A DNA stretch of 64,000 nt, from IMG/VR virus record IMGVR_UViG_3300030107_003232, positions 1 to 64,000 of that record; one strand, written 5' to 3'. Positions within the stretch are counted from its first letter, which is position 1. The number at the start of each line of letters is the position of its first letter. This document shows positions 1 to 10,410 of this stretch, one piece after another. The notes under the pieces are model-generated. The model did no database searches and was not told the origin of the DNA. It saw nothing but the letters and a program-made list of their open reading frames with translations. Source of the DNA: a virus. Both the position numbers and the translations under genes were made by a program.

Positions 1-3000
1 TAAACTTTGTAAGTGTTGGTCTATTGGTATCTCAAATATCATAGCCAATTGCGGTCTTATTTCTATTGTGTCGCCTACAGCCCATGCTTGCGCTGTTCCA
101 TCAACAGTAGTTTGTTCCACTTCAATAGTAGTATTGTTTGTAACCTCAAGTATATTATGGTAAGTTACATCGCCACCAGCGACAGGAGTTCTTTCTAATA
201 CCATACCCTTTTTAATTCCGTTATCTTCGTAAGTTTCTCCTATGTTTTGTAAAACATAAGTTGCTACACCATCCACAGTTCCTGAGTTTATTGGGCTATC
301 TATACCGGAAGAACTACTATATATTGAATCTAATTTTCCATTCCATACAAAAAACCTATCGTTATTATTAGGGCTGTTATCTTCTCTATCATATACAGTA
401 ATAAGCCTACCCACCCCACTTTCAGCAAAGTTTGTAGTATCATCAATAGCCAAACCAATACTACCTAAAGGAAAACCGTTTGTTGCTGTTGTAACATCTG
501 ATATTAAGTGGTTTTGGTTTTGATGTTGTCTAAGAATACTACCTGTAGTTGAATAAGACGTAATAGATTCGGCCCAATAATTATCAATAAGAGCAGGGAA
601 CCCTTCTCTTTCTGCTACATAGTCTGATAAATCGGTTTTGCCGCCGCCAATCTGTCCGGTTCTGCCGTTATTTGCATGAGTATTAAGGTTAAAGAACTTA
701 GCGCAATCTATTACAATTAAAGAACCTGCTTTATTTTCCCAATCGTGAAATATATCAACTCTTTCTGCTTCACTACCGCCAGCCGGATAAGCAATTATTC
801 CACCGTCGTGTCCTGTAGTGGCGGAAAAATTAGTTGTTGTAGTCATCTGATTAGAAGTATTAGATGTTATTTCGTGTATTCCATCGTGGGCTGTGCTACC
901 TACTAAATGAACATAAGTGCCGAAGCCGCTTGAATCAGATACTGTTATTCTTAATTTACCCCCGTTATTATCAAGTGTTGCTGTATTGGGGCTTGTGTAA
1001 TCAGCGGGTTTTGAAAGCGGGGTTCCCGTAAACGGGTCAGATGTAGCATCCATATTCCATACTAAAAAGTCTTCACCGTTCCGTAACGAACCGAAATTGT
1101 CTAAATTACCTTCGGAATCTGTTTGGTCTGCAAAGTAAAGGTCAAAGGTATAATTTTCATCTATTGGGTATTGAAGACCGAATGATGTTTTTCTTTCTTC
1201 TCCATCAGCATTTGCATTACCGTTGTTTCTCATGTCGGACCAAAGAAGCCAAATGTGTTTGTAATCGTTATCTATATCTTGCACACGGAAATAGTATTGT
1301 CTATTTGCGGTATTGTTATCCGTAGGATATGTTCCCTGTATGTATTTAACTCCGGTTAAATAGTAATCAGAAGATACTTGTTGTTTGCCTTGATAAATAA
1401 ACTTTTCAAGATAGATTGCTCTTGTGCTATCCCAATATAAACCAAGACCTGCGGGCGGGTCCACAGCCCATATTTCGACTATGCCGGAGTTTGGAAAGTT
1501 CTCGTATGTTTTTTGTTCTATTTTAATACTCTTAGTGGTAGGAGAAAGACTTACACCGCCAACAGAAGTAGGCTTACTGTAATTTACTCTCGTTACACCA
1601 GAAGGTAAAGTATTATTTGTATAGTTATATTTAATTTTACCGAAATTGTATTGGAACCATAAAGACATAGGTAAATCTCTCATCCATTTGCTATGCAAAG
1701 CCCTATATTTAATATCAGAAGCGCTATTAGAATCGAATATATCTTCTATATATGCTGTATCTTTAGTCCAAGAAAACCTTGCTGTTCCGCTTAAGAAAGA
1801 ATCCGTTGTGTATGTTCCATGTGATTCAGACCCGCTATACGGAGTGTTTGTTTCAACCGACCAAAAATAACCTGCTGTGGTATAGTCGCTACCTGCATTA
1901 ACAGACAAATAAGACCTGATTTTTGAGATTTTTGTTACTCTATGTCTTACACGATAAGAAGCGGTTAGGTCAGCAGAAGCAGCATCATTTCTTCTATTAA
2001 TGTAAAAATAATCCCCAACTTTTAATTGCGGGTCTGATTCAAAAAATACATTTGTATAGAGAGGTGCATTACCGATGGGGTGGAATGCCGAAGGGCCAGC
2101 AGTATAAATATAATAAAATGCACTATCAAAATCCACACCATACCAAGAAAGATACAAAGCGGAATTAAGGCCCGGATATTTACCGATATAGAATATCTTA
2201 GAAGAATCATCAAAATTACTGTAAGCAAGGTCGCTTGCGTTAAAAGTTATTTCTCCTGTTGTTCCATCAACTGCTGTAGCACTAATAGTACTTGTGGTAG
2301 CATAATTATCTGCTGTAATATGAACATTAGCAAAATCACCTACTACTTTACCATGTGAAGCATTGTTAGGTATGGCTATAACTGTAGTGGCTGAACCTGT
2401 TGGTTCAGTAAAACCAAGAATGTTAAACGCTACATAATCATTTTCAACATTGTTTGGTCCATAATCATCTTCATTATTATACAATTGAATAGCATGACCC
2501 GAACCCAACTGCATTCTTTGGTCTGCTGTTTCTATGTAAGAGTTTTCTGTATCAAAGCCTATATTGTTATCAAGAAGTTTTAATTTGCCGCCACCAAGAT
2601 TCATAATATCTCTAAAGCCCTGCGCGCCATAACCCCAATAATCTGTAGGCTCACCGCTACTATCTTTATTTTTTTGTCCTATATCCCAAGTAGGAATTTG
2701 GTTATTTAGTTTTTCTATTGAATCTTTAGCGGAAATGGTTAATACTCTATTTCTATGTTTTTGTTTTATTGAAAATCTATCAACAAACCCACGCCATAAC
2801 GGACGGTCAATTCTTTCGTCTGTGTCGCCAAAGAATAACAAAGACCAATCAAGCGGGGCCGTTGCTACAAATAAACTTTGTAGGTTTAACACATAATCAG
2901 TTGCTGCTGCGCCTCTTACTCCGCCTGTTAAATCGGGGTCGTCTGCTATTTGCACTACACATGAAGAAATCCCGTTTGTTGGTTGTCTTAATTCTAAATT

Positions 3001-4296
3001 TGTAATGTGTGCGTCTGAACCTGTTATATCATCTGTAAGGTATCTAACTAAACCTACTCTATCAAGCATTAGATAAGATACCCACCCTTCGTCGTCGGTA
3101 TTAGTAGCATTATTTACTGTTATTTGATAACCATATAGATTTGATGCGGTAGTAGCACTATCTGATGTTCCGTCTTTAGCGGCATCAGTCATGGCTTGAT
3201 TTGTAGCGTGTGAACTTCCATTAATATAAACATCAAAGTTATTATCTGTGTAATTAAAAACAAAATCAACATCAATCCAAGCATTATCGTTTGTATAAGA
3301 TTGTAAAGAACCGGATGAATTGTAAAGTAAACCTTCTTCGTCATAAGAAATTGCGGATAAATCTAAGTTGTAGTCTATAGCGGGAGTTCCGGTATAACCA
3401 GCATCATTAAGAATACCCGCTTCGCTTGCTGGAAAACCTATTTCAAACTTAACTCTTGTATCATCCCATGCAGCATTTTCTGCTTTCATAGTTCTCACGG
3501 CTATTCTTGCCGTAAATATATCTCCATCAAGGCGTGTATTAAGAGGGCCGTCATAAATTATAGTGGGGGCTGTAGCAGAATCGCTTTCGGCTTTTCTCGA
3601 TGACTGCACACATAAAAACGGCATACCCGATGGCGACTTAACTTCTGCATAAAGTGTTAGGGGTGTAGTATTACCGCTAACTTGTTGTAGTTGTTCTCCG
3701 GTCCAAACGCCAGCAAGATGCGCTCGTTGCACGAAATCGCCCGTTGTATCAATTAAACCCGCTTCTTTGTTTGCATAATTAGTATTATCATAATCCTCCA
3801 TGTTTTTTCTTCCGAAGGATGCGTCGTTATCTCCTACAGGAACTAAGTAAGATGCGTCGCTGTTATGTCCGTTTATGAATCTATGATACTGTGTGCTGTA
3901 AGTTGAAGTGTCGTTGTTAAAGGCATAGCGGTTTGCTACATGGCCGTCGGGATATTGTAGTTGGGCTCTCCCTGCCCAATTATAATTATCAATCCGAGTA
4001 TCGTCAAATGATAACCATTCAAAAATACCATCGTTTTTTAACTCATTATTACTACTTGATGCAACTTTAGTGTTGCTTGTAAGACCGCTATGTATAACCC
4101 TATCTTCTAAAGAAAAGCGATATTTAGGATTTAGAAAAGCCTCTCCGTTCATTGGATTTCCAAAATGACTGTTAGAAATACTATAAGAAGCATCGCTTGG
4201 TTGGTTAAGGTCATCTGCTATGGCTCTCGCACCGTTAAAATCATCGTAATAGCCCGCAAGCCATATTTGATATTTCTTTTCAACTGTTCTTACCAT
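1..4296 (-). CDS. Large tail/baseplate-type structural protein, partial (C-terminus beyond the window)
   Basis: An uninterrupted minus-strand reading frame starts at ATG 4296 (MVRTVEKKYQIW) and is still open at base 1, giving at least 1432 codons. It follows the tape measure gene with an 8-nt gap, where long-tailed viruses encode distal tail, hub or adhesin proteins. Composition is that of a beta-rich structural protein: many Asp, Asn, Thr and Gly, few Cys, no membrane segment. Around residues 330-370 a stretch containing DVDFVFNYTDNNFDVYING resembles a LamG/concanavalin-like sandwich. No catalytic motif was recognised. Tail location is inferred from gene order; the exact role (tip, hub or receptor binding) is open. 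Confidence 0.75.
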   Translation of the reverse strand, partial: MVRTVEKKYQIWLAGYYDDFNGARAIADDLNQPSDASYSISNSHFGNPMNGEAFLNPKYRFSLEDRVIHSGLTSNTKVASSSNNELKNDGIFEWLSFDDTRIDNYNWAGRAQLQYPDGHVANRYAFNNDTSTYSTQYHRFINGHNSDASYLVPVGDNDASFGRKNMEDYDNTNYANKEAGLIDTTGDFVQRAHLAGVWTGEQLQQVSGNTTPLTLYAEVKSPSGMPFLCVQSSRKAESDSATAPTIIYDGPLNTRLDGDIFTARIAVRTMKAENAAWDDTRVKFEIGFPASEAGILNDAGYTGTPAIDYNLDLSAISYDEEGLLYNSSGSLQSYTNDNAWIDVDFVFNYTDNNFDVYINGSSHATNQAMTDAAKDGTSDSATTASNLYGYQITVNNATNTDDEGWVSYLMLDRVGLVRYLTDDITGSDAHITNLELRQPTNGISSCVVQIADDPDLTGGVRGAAATDYVLNLQSLFVATAPLDWSLLFFGDTDERIDRPLWRGFVDRFSIKQKHRNRVLTISAKDSIEKLNNQIPTWDIGQKNKDSSGEPTDYWGYGAQGFRDIMNLGGGKLKLLDNNIGFDTENSYIETADQRMQLGSGHAIQLYNNEDDYGPNNVENDYVAFNILGFTEPTGSATTVIAIPNNASHGKVVGDFANVHITADNYATTSTISATAVDGTTGEITFNASDLAYSNFDDSSKIFYIGKYPGLNSALYLSWYGVDFDSAFYYIYTAGPSAFHPIGNAPLYTNVFFESDPQLKVGDYFYINRRNDAASADLTASYRVRHRVTKISKIRSYLSVNAGSDYTTAGYFWSVETNTPYSGSESHGTYTTDSFLSGTARFSWTKDTAYIEDIFDSNSASDIKYRALHSKWMRDLPMSLWFQYNFGKIKYNYTNNTLPSGVTRVNYSKPTSVGGVSLSPTTKSIKIEQKTYENFPNSGIVEIWAVDPPAGLGLYWDSTRAIYLEKFIYQGKQQVSSDYYLTGVKYIQGTYPTDNNTANRQYYFRVQDIDNDYKHIWLLWSDMRNNGNANADGEERKTSFGLQYPIDENYTFDLYFADQTDSEGNLDNFGSLRNGEDFLVWNMDATSDPFTGTPLSKPADYTSPNTATLDNNGGKLRITVSDSSGFGTYVHLVGSTAHDGIHEITSNTSNQMTTTTNFSATTGHDGGIIAYPAGGSEAERVDIFHDWENKAGSLIVIDCAKFFNLNTHANNGRTGQIGGGKTDLSDYVAEREGFPALIDNYWAESITSYSTTGSILRQHQNQNHLISDVTTATNGFPLGSIGLAIDDTTNFAESGVGRLITVYDREDNSPNNNDRFFVWNGKLDSIYSSSSGIDSPINSGTVDGVATYVLQNIGETYEDNGIKKGMVLERTPVAGGDVTYHNILEVTNNTTIEVEQTTVDGTAQAWAVGDTIEIRPQLAMIFEIPIDQHLQSL

Positions 4297-4304
4297 ACAC
4301 TCAC

Positions 4305-7300
4305 CTAAGCAGTTAGCGGATTTCCAAAGTCATAACCCCTTCGTTCTAACTCATCCATCAATACATCAGCCATCTCCGGTATAGTCATACCGTTGAAAAT
4401 GTTAGTCATAATTACTTCGGTTGTTGTTATTAAGGTTTCGACTCCTTGTTGTTTAACCTGTTTTACAAGGTCGCCTGTAACATTTGATGCCGCAAAACCA
4501 TAGAACAATTCTTCTCTTTCATTAGCAAACTCATGCACCGCTTGTTTGGCTTCATCCATACCACCAACTAAAGTCTGTAAAGCATCCTTTTCTTTTTGGC
4601 TAAAGTTTTCTATTTCTTCACCAAATAATTGCATAGATACTCTCAAGTCATCTATATTAGTAATACCGTGCCTTTCAATATAATTTGCTAACATTTCAAA
4701 ATCTTCTTGGAAATACCCTATTTCTTGTCTTGTGTCCCTTAGCGTAGTTCTCCAATTATCTTCACCCATCATGTTTTTAGATAAATCAGTCATTCTCGGT
4801 GCAAGTTTATAAGGGTTGATTAAATCCAAATTCCAACCTTCTTCTCCATATTTTTTTAGTATCTCTCCTTCTCGCTTCAATAAATCAAAATATCTTTGTG
4901 TTTCATCTTCATTTGCTAACCCTAATTCTGTAAACTCTCTAATATCTCTTGCTTGTCGCAGATTTACAATTTCTTGTTGTAAGCCTTCTATGGTTGTTTG
5001 TGTTAAAGTGTCTTGGCTTTGTTCAATTTGCCCTAATAATATCTTTTTTCTTTCTAATTCCTCATTAAGTAATGCCGCAGTATTAAACTCTTGCATATAT
5101 GAGGCAACAGCCCCCGAATCAGCAACTGCTGTATTGTATTCTTCTTGTGCTTCTGCCGCATCTAATTGTAAGTACCCTAATTTTTCTATTACGGTTATTG
5201 CAGCATAAGCAATTACTAATCTTTTAGTTAAACGGTGAATTGCCGCCGACATTCTGGTTATATTTTTAGTGGTAAACATGGCTGTTTCACCGAAAAATAA
5301 GTTTGCTTTTGCTCCGCTATTTGTTGCTAAATTATTAGCATTTTGTGCTTTTGTATCTTCTTCTTTTGCTATAGTCATAGCAATTGTTTTATATATCTGA
5401 ACACCCATAGCAGCGATATTCAAAAGCATACCCATTCGTTGCGCTTTTTCTGATTTACCAAATATAGTTAAAGCCATACCGGCGGCAACTAATTCATATT
5501 GAAGTTGGTTATATTGCCTCGCCATCGCCATAGCAGTTTCTTTATTTCCCTCATTCTCCACGTTTCTTTGAATAGCCATTCCGGTCATGTTGCGAGCCCT
5601 TCTTTCATCATTTCTCGCTATAGTTTCTTTTAATTTATCTTCCATTATTAAGTTTTGTGTTGTTAAACCGCCTCTTACACTACCCGCTCTTTTTCCTTCA
5701 TGGTATTGAACGCCTTGTAATGAAATTATTAAATCGTTATTAGCGGCTATTCTATCTCTTATTGCTTGTTCTTCGGCCTTCATATCAGCAATTTCTTGTT
5801 CGGACAAAATATGACTTTCATAATTTTCAAAGGCTTCCATTTCTCTCGCGTTTTTAAGTTCATTGAGAGAGGCGGTATAAGCGTTTGCTATTGGTGTTGC
5901 TTCCATCATAACACCATTTACATTTGCTTGGGCCTGTGCGCCCGCTAACTGCTCATTGTTCAATGCTCGCGTGATTGCATGGTAAGTCTGCATAGATATT
6001 TGCACATTTTTAAGGGAGATAAGCATATTAAAAATTGGACCAGCAAACTTTTGAAATGCTTGTGCTGTTCCCATAATACCGCTAATTATGGGCCCAAAGA
6101 GTCCGCTTTGTGATAAGGCGGCAAGGTCGCGTGTGTATAACGCTTGTTGATTAGTTACCTTTGTTAAAGAGGGCAACAATGACTCACCAAGAACACCGCT
6201 GTATGTTTTGAGTCTTGCTTCTGCTTCATTTAGTTGGAACAGTTCGGTATCACGCCTTCTTTCTATCTCATCCATAGCAGGGAACTGTGCTAATATAGCC
6301 TCAAACTCAAGTTCTCTTACCCTATCAACATTTTCAAGTAATTTAATTAGACGGGTATAGTGTCTGTTTCCGGCGACAGATTGAGCAAGAGCCTGTTGTT
6401 CTGCACCATTCATAGTTTCGTATCTATCTGCTAACTCAACTAAGATTTGGCTAAATGGCCTCATATTACCTTCTGCATCTTTTAGAGATATACCTAACGC
6501 AGTTACAGCATCTGCCGCCCCGTTGGTATTAGCACCTAATCGAGCGTATATCATACGAAGGGCACGACCACCCTTACCCTGTTCTTCTCCGGCCTCAATC
6601 AATGTAGCCGACATAGCGGCCATCGCCGCAATACTTTCATTAGTTAGGTGGGCCTGTGAAGCAAACTGATTCATAACGAAAGTAATCTGCTGCATAGTAG
6701 CAGCCGACCTGTTTTCGACCGTGTTAAGTTGGTCGAGAACGCGAATAGAGTTTTGTCTAATTGCTTGCGCTCTTTCTTCGGCCTCCATATTATCTTCAAG
6801 ACCTTGAGTCATAAACTTTGTTTGTTGTTGTAAGTTAATCATTCGCTGCATAGCGGCTTCGGTTTCCATACCGCTTATCAAACCAAACTCCATACCCAAC
6901 CGAGTTCCAGCACTTACTGTTCCTTGACCGAGAACACCGGACAACTGAGCCATTCTTGCCGAAGCCATAAATGCTTCATCAGCGGCAAACCCATACTCTA
7001 TACCTATTCTTGATATGTCGTCTTGAACTGCCCTTGCCGCTTCTCCTGTAACATCTAAGAACTTTTCCATTTCAATTCTTGCTTCTTCTATTTCTCTTGT
7101 AGCCGGTATAACAGCATCCATTAGTTCATTAAATGGTGTTGCTATTTCTTGCGCCGCTTCTTGAATACCCATTATAGCATCCATATATAACGCTTCAAAA
7201 ACAGTAGCCGCTGCTCTTGTATCTTGAATAAGTTTAGTTGCTTGGAATGTTCCCACAATGTCGAAGAAAACTCTTGAAGCACCCGCACGAAGAACGACCA

Positions 7301-7370
7301 TCGCCACCGCACAGGCAAACATTACGAGAGGAGTAAATGTAAGAGAAGGAAGTAGCATTTCACCTATCAT
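4305..7370 (-). CDS. Phage-type tail tape measure protein
   Basis: The 1021-residue protein sets tail length in long-tailed viruses. A hydrophobic N-terminus is followed by a mostly helical, Ala/Gln/Glu-rich body. Around residues 270-350 it has the typical tape-measure core: GRALRMIYARLG, then A.TALGISLKDAEGNMRPFSQIL and ALAQSVAGNRHYTRLIKLL, as in the TP901 family. More hydrophobic segments lie in the second half. I chose ATG 7370 (MIGEMLLPS), which overlaps the preceding gene by 11 nt and has GAGAGG upstream; an upstream TTG at 7400 is possible. It lies between the tail-assembly genes and the large tail protein. About 1000 residues would fit a tail of roughly 150 nm by the usual rule of thumb. 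Confidence 0.92.
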   Translation of the reverse strand: MIGEMLLPSLTFTPLVMFACAVAMVVLRAGASRVFFDIVGTFQATKLIQDTRAAATVFEALYMDAIMGIQEAAQEIATPFNELMDAVIPATREIEEARIEMEKFLDVTGEAARAVQDDISRIGIEYGFAADEAFMASARMAQLSGVLGQGTVSAGTRLGMEFGLISGMETEAAMQRMINLQQQTKFMTQGLEDNMEAEERAQAIRQNSIRVLDQLNTVENRSAATMQQITFVMNQFASQAHLTNESIAAMAAMSATLIEAGEEQGKGGRALRMIYARLGANTNGAADAVTALGISLKDAEGNMRPFSQILVELADRYETMNGAEQQALAQSVAGNRHYTRLIKLLENVDRVRELEFEAILAQFPAMDEIERRRDTELFQLNEAEARLKTYSGVLGESLLPSLTKVTNQQALYTRDLAALSQSGLFGPIISGIMGTAQAFQKFAGPIFNMLISLKNVQISMQTYHAITRALNNEQLAGAQAQANVNGVMMEATPIANAYTASLNELKNAREMEAFENYESHILSEQEIADMKAEEQAIRDRIAANNDLIISLQGVQYHEGKRAGSVRGGLTTQNLIMEDKLKETIARNDERRARNMTGMAIQRNVENEGNKETAMAMARQYNQLQYELVAAGMALTIFGKSEKAQRMGMLLNIAAMGVQIYKTIAMTIAKEEDTKAQNANNLATNSGAKANLFFGETAMFTTKNITRMSAAIHRLTKRLVIAYAAITVIEKLGYLQLDAAEAQEEYNTAVADSGAVASYMQEFNTAALLNEELERKKILLGQIEQSQDTLTQTTIEGLQQEIVNLRQARDIREFTELGLANEDETQRYFDLLKREGEILKKYGEEGWNLDLINPYKLAPRMTDLSKNMMGEDNWRTTLRDTRQEIGYFQEDFEMLANYIERHGITNIDDLRVSMQLFGEEIENFSQKEKDALQTLVGGMDEAKQAVHEFANEREELFYGFAASNVTGDLVKQVKQQGVETLITTTEVIMTNIFNGMTIPEMADVLMDELERRGYDFGNPLTA

Positions 7371-7671
7371 CGCTTCCCTCTCCACTATGGGCCTCAACAA
7401 CAGGGACCCCGCTATCTCTCAGTATATCGAGAAGTTCGTTGTTGTTGTTTAATAGTTTGCGTTGCTCACGCTTTTGATTACGGCGGGCAACCATACCCTT
7501 AGCGTCCTTTTTAGACGCTTTATTAGTTGCTTCGGATATTTTATCATTGATGTCTGCGGCTATAAGCAGGTCTAATTCCATCAGACGGCGACCGCCCTCA
7601 ACAGAATACTTTAGCCATAAATCAGACGGTAATGTTCCTTTGAAGGCCATGCACAGGCTCGGTGCAACCAT
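7360..7671 (-). CDS. Possible second tail-assembly chaperone
   Basis: The 103-residue protein (MVAPSLCMAFKGTLPSDLW...) overlaps the preceding gene by ATGA and the tape measure gene by 11 nt. In long-tailed viruses two small overlapping genes between the major tail and tape measure genes encode tail-assembly chaperones, and the second often resembles this one: charged, helical, with a KxxKKDAKGMVARRNQKREQRK basic patch in the middle. I could not see a clear programmed frameshift site linking it to the upstream gene. Assigned by position; the sequence alone does not identify it. Confidence 0.6.
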   Translation of the reverse strand: MVAPSLCMAFKGTLPSDLWLKYSVEGGRRLMELDLLIAADINDKISEATNKASKKDAKGMVARRNQKREQRKLLNNNNELLDILRDSGVPVVEAHSGEGSDDR

Positions 7672-8021
7672 CAGGAACTCAGAAAAGGGACTGCTCCCTC
7701 CTCATCATCGCCACGCACGAACTGTAGTATTGTGTTTAGTTCTTCAAAGGTAAGCATATTAGGGTCTATATTTTCATCAAGAATGCACGCTGGGACCCAA
7801 TCTTTAATTTGGTCTTCAACGCTACCGCCCATTTCATCAAGTATATTAGCGAACTCCTCGTTCTGCTCATCAGTCCACTCCGACGGCTCGCCAGCGTGGC
7901 GCATCTTACGGAATGCCTTTCCTTGAATGTTTGTGATACGCAGTCGTTCCATTCCTGACGCTTGCCTAACCCAAATCTTTTTTCCATCATCTAATTCTAT
8001 TTCTTTCTTCATAACCGGCAT
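7671..8021 (-). CDS. Probable tail-assembly chaperone (first)
   Basis: The 116-residue acidic protein begins MPVMKKEIELDDGKKIWVRQASGMERLRI at ATG 8021. A GTG at 8078 overlapping the upstream stop (GTGA) would add 19 residues. The pattern of a short beta-rich start, a helical centre (EWTDEQNEEFANILDEMGG) and an acidic end (FVRGDDEEGAV) matches tail-assembly chaperones located between the major tail protein and the tape measure. It is joined by ATGA to the next gene. Function inferred mostly from order. Confidence 0.6.
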   Translation of the reverse strand: MPVMKKEIELDDGKKIWVRQASGMERLRITNIQGKAFRKMRHAGEPSEWTDEQNEEFANILDEMGGSVEDQIKDWVPACILDENIDPNMLTFEELNTILQFVRGDDEEGAVPFLSS

Positions 8022-8074
8022 GGTTTTCACTCTCGCTCTAATATAAGGCACGCCTTGCGGCCTTATTAAAGATT

Positions 8075-8269
8075 TCACTCATCTTTTTCAGTTTTTGTAG
8101 CCTTTGGTGCGGGTTTTTTTGCCGCTGGCTTAGGTTCTGCTTTCTTAGCATCGGGAAATCTTTTACAATATCGCATGACTACCTTTCTATCAGCCATTTT
8201 TTCAATGTCTTCTAAATACTTTTCCGGTATATCTTTACCCAAAGAAAGTGCGAATGCTTTTAAGTCCAT
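8075..8269 (-). CDS. Small basic protein with Lys/Pro/Ala-rich tail
   Basis: The 64-residue protein MDLKAFALSLG... has a short helical N-terminus and a low-complexity C-terminus rich in Lys, Pro and Ala (KPAAKKPAPKATK). It lies between the major tail protein gene (10 nt apart) and the tail chaperone gene. No family recognised. The tail looks disordered and could bind nucleic acid or act as a linker. Confidence 0.6.
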   Translation of the reverse strand: MDLKAFALSLGKDIPEKYLEDIEKMADRKVVMRYCKRFPDAKKAEPKPAAKKPAPKATKTEKDE

Positions 8270-8279
8270 CTAAAACACC

Positions 8280-9302
8280 TCAGTAGGCAGTTCCGTCAAG
8301 GAGAGAAGAACCGCTCATTTTAATTTGCATGGCTTTGTCTGCGCCGCCAGCATCATAAAGACCTACGAAATTAACAGTCATTGTGTTGGAATCTCGACCA
8401 CTTACGCTTGCTTCGGGTGCTTCAAACCTTACTTTGTAAAAAGATACTTCGATATAATCTGAGCCGCTTTCTTCATTAAGTGTTAGTTTGATAGCAGGTG
8501 TAGCCCCACTTGGGTTATACAAATCACCATCGGCTTTAATCAAATTGTCGTATGAAGGGTCATCGCCCGTTGGATTTGCACCATAAACAACCATGTTTAA
8601 TTCGATTGTTCCGGTAATTTCCCTACGTTGTGCCTGTGGTGCGCGACGGTATGTTGAATCGCCGAGAGCATAAGCGTTGTCTGTATCTCTATTCAAGTTT
8701 ATTTCAAAAGAAAAAGACTTTACGGTTGCCGAAGCAGTTGTGTTGCCGCTACCATCGTCAAAAACTATTGAACCGTTTGCGAAGTAAAGAGCATCGAGAG
8801 CATCACTAAATGTAGGTGTTTGTAGGGCTGCGCCCCCCGCTGTATGGCTTTCTGCACAACCTACGAAATCAGCAGATAGCATTACATATTCGCCTACACT
8901 TGCGCTCATAGAAAGTCTGTTGCCTACCATACCTGTGAACTCATTTTCAACGCTTTCACGGCCTACTTGAATTGTGAATGAAGGCAAAACATCTGTTCCG
9001 CTTGGCTCGGTAAAAGTATGAACTGTTCCCGAAGCACTATCTTTGAAAAAGGCACGCATTACATTTGCTGCGAATGGGTCTATTTGTGCCGCTGCATTAA
9101 AACCACCTTCTGCATATTCAGTTCCTGTTACTGACTTTGATGCAATAGAACGGCTCATATCTTGTCTTGTTAGTAAATCGTATCGGTGTGCAAAAGACTC
9201 ATCGTCTATCTCACCATATACTTCTGTTCCACCGCTACCTGTTGATTTGTAGGTGGAGCCTTCTTTCTGTATGGAAATATATCTGTTATTGAACTCAACC
9301 AT
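8280..9302 (-). CDS. Major tail tube protein (probable)
   Basis: A 340-residue beta-rich protein, with start ATG 9302 (MVEFNNRYISIQKEG) chosen over an upstream GTG because GAGGTG lies just before it. It shows features of tail tube proteins: repeated short beta segments, a region AQRREITGTIELNMVVYG typical of the tube beta-sandwich, and a C-terminal half ending with MTVNFVGLYDAGGADKAMQIKM. It is encoded directly upstream of the tail-assembly genes, the usual position of the major tail protein. No sheath gene is visible, so a non-contractile tail is more likely. Confidence 0.72.
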   Translation of the reverse strand: MVEFNNRYISIQKEGSTYKSTGSGGTEVYGEIDDESFAHRYDLLTRQDMSRSIASKSVTGTEYAEGGFNAAAQIDPFAANVMRAFFKDSASGTVHTFTEPSGTDVLPSFTIQVGRESVENEFTGMVGNRLSMSASVGEYVMLSADFVGCAESHTAGGAALQTPTFSDALDALYFANGSIVFDDGSGNTTASATVKSFSFEINLNRDTDNAYALGDSTYRRAPQAQRREITGTIELNMVVYGANPTGDDPSYDNLIKADGDLYNPSGATPAIKLTLNEESGSDYIEVSFYKVRFEAPEASVSGRDSNTMTVNFVGLYDAGGADKAMQIKMSGSSLLDGTAY

Positions 9303-9354
9303 AGTTAGCACCTCTATGTGATTGTTTTAGGCATCGGCTGTCCTATAAACATTA

Positions 9355-10410
9355 TCATCGGTGTCGCATATCAATCCTACGCATATATGTGAGCGTGAGA
9401 ACATGAACGCACACTACTTCGTCGTTATCCATTTTAGGGTCAAGGTCGGCAGTATAGTTTATAATACTATCCGTAGTGCCCTCCACGCCCGTTTGAGTGT
9501 ATAATTCATCAAATACTTCTCCCATAAGATTAAGTCCTTTACGATAAGCATTCTCATAATTAGTTCCTTTTACGCTAATAAAAACCTTTACATCATATTC
9601 TTGCGTAATTTTAGCGCCTCCGAGTGATTCAAAGGTGGGTGATGATAAGCCCTCAACTAAAACATGAATACTCGGTGAGGCTATACGGTTAAGCATCTGT
9701 GAAGATATATCATACCCATAAACAATAGATGAGTCATCAACTTGTGTTTTTAAGTATGGTCTGTTTGCATTCTTGATTTGCTCGACAATACCCAAACCCA
9801 TGCGGCCCAATGTATCTTGCGCGAAATCGGACACCAATAGTTCTTCGGGGGTAAATGCACCAAACTTACTGTAATAAACAGATGCCCACTTTACATTACC
9901 GGTAGTATTACCCCACCTAACAGTCTTACCGGACCCCGAACTACCGGTTACACTTAAAAATGCGTCATTAGCGTCATCATCGTCAATAATTTCATGTTTA
10001 TATAGTTTGGCTGTACCGTCTGCCGCAAGAGTTAATCTTAGCATAAGACTAACGGGCTCGTCTTCGGCCAGCGTTAGGTCAAGGTCTGTTAGTGTAGCGG
10101 TTGTAGCGCCTACGAGTGAAAGGCTTGTGTTTGTGCCTGTGGATTGAACCTCGACCTTGTGTGTGCCGTTATCTAACCTCATCAAGACTTCGCCGCTATT
10201 AGGCGCTGTAGTGTATTCTAAGCACGCAAATAGCGTATAGGCACTTGTGGTAGGGGTGATGGTAAATGTGCTGTTAGTAATGACCCAATAGCCATTAGAG
10301 GCACTACCGCCGCTACCGGACCAACTGTCGTTAAATGTTCCCGTTAAAGCAGACGGGTCTGTTCCGTTCATTCGGCTATTCCAATACTGAGTCTTTGTTG
10401 CTATCGCCAT
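9355..10410 (-). CDS. Tail terminator-like protein with an N-terminal LamG-like domain
   Basis: The 351-residue protein appears to be a fusion. Residues about 20-190 form a beta-rich Thr/Ser/Gly region (TLFACLEYTTAPNSGEVLMRLDNGTHKVEV) like a concanavalin/LamG sandwich. Residues about 200-351 resemble tail completion or terminator proteins (YDVKVFISVKG...VFDELYTQTGVEG...VCVHVLTLTYMRRID), encoded just before the major tail protein in many tailed viruses. ATG 10410 has GGGGTGG upstream. The lectin-like addition is unusual for a terminator and could decorate the neck. Confidence 0.55.
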   Translation of the reverse strand: MAIATKTQYWNSRMNGTDPSALTGTFNDSWSGSGGSASNGYWVITNSTFTITPTTSAYTLFACLEYTTAPNSGEVLMRLDNGTHKVEVQSTGTNTSLSLVGATTATLTDLDLTLAEDEPVSLMLRLTLAADGTAKLYKHEIIDDDDANDAFLSVTGSSGSGKTVRWGNTTGNVKWASVYYSKFGAFTPEELLVSDFAQDTLGRMGLGIVEQIKNANRPYLKTQVDDSSIVYGYDISSQMLNRIASPSIHVLVEGLSSPTFESLGGAKITQEYDVKVFISVKGTNYENAYRKGLNLMGEVFDELYTQTGVEGTTDSIINYTADLDPKMDNDEVVCVHVLTLTYMRRIDMRHR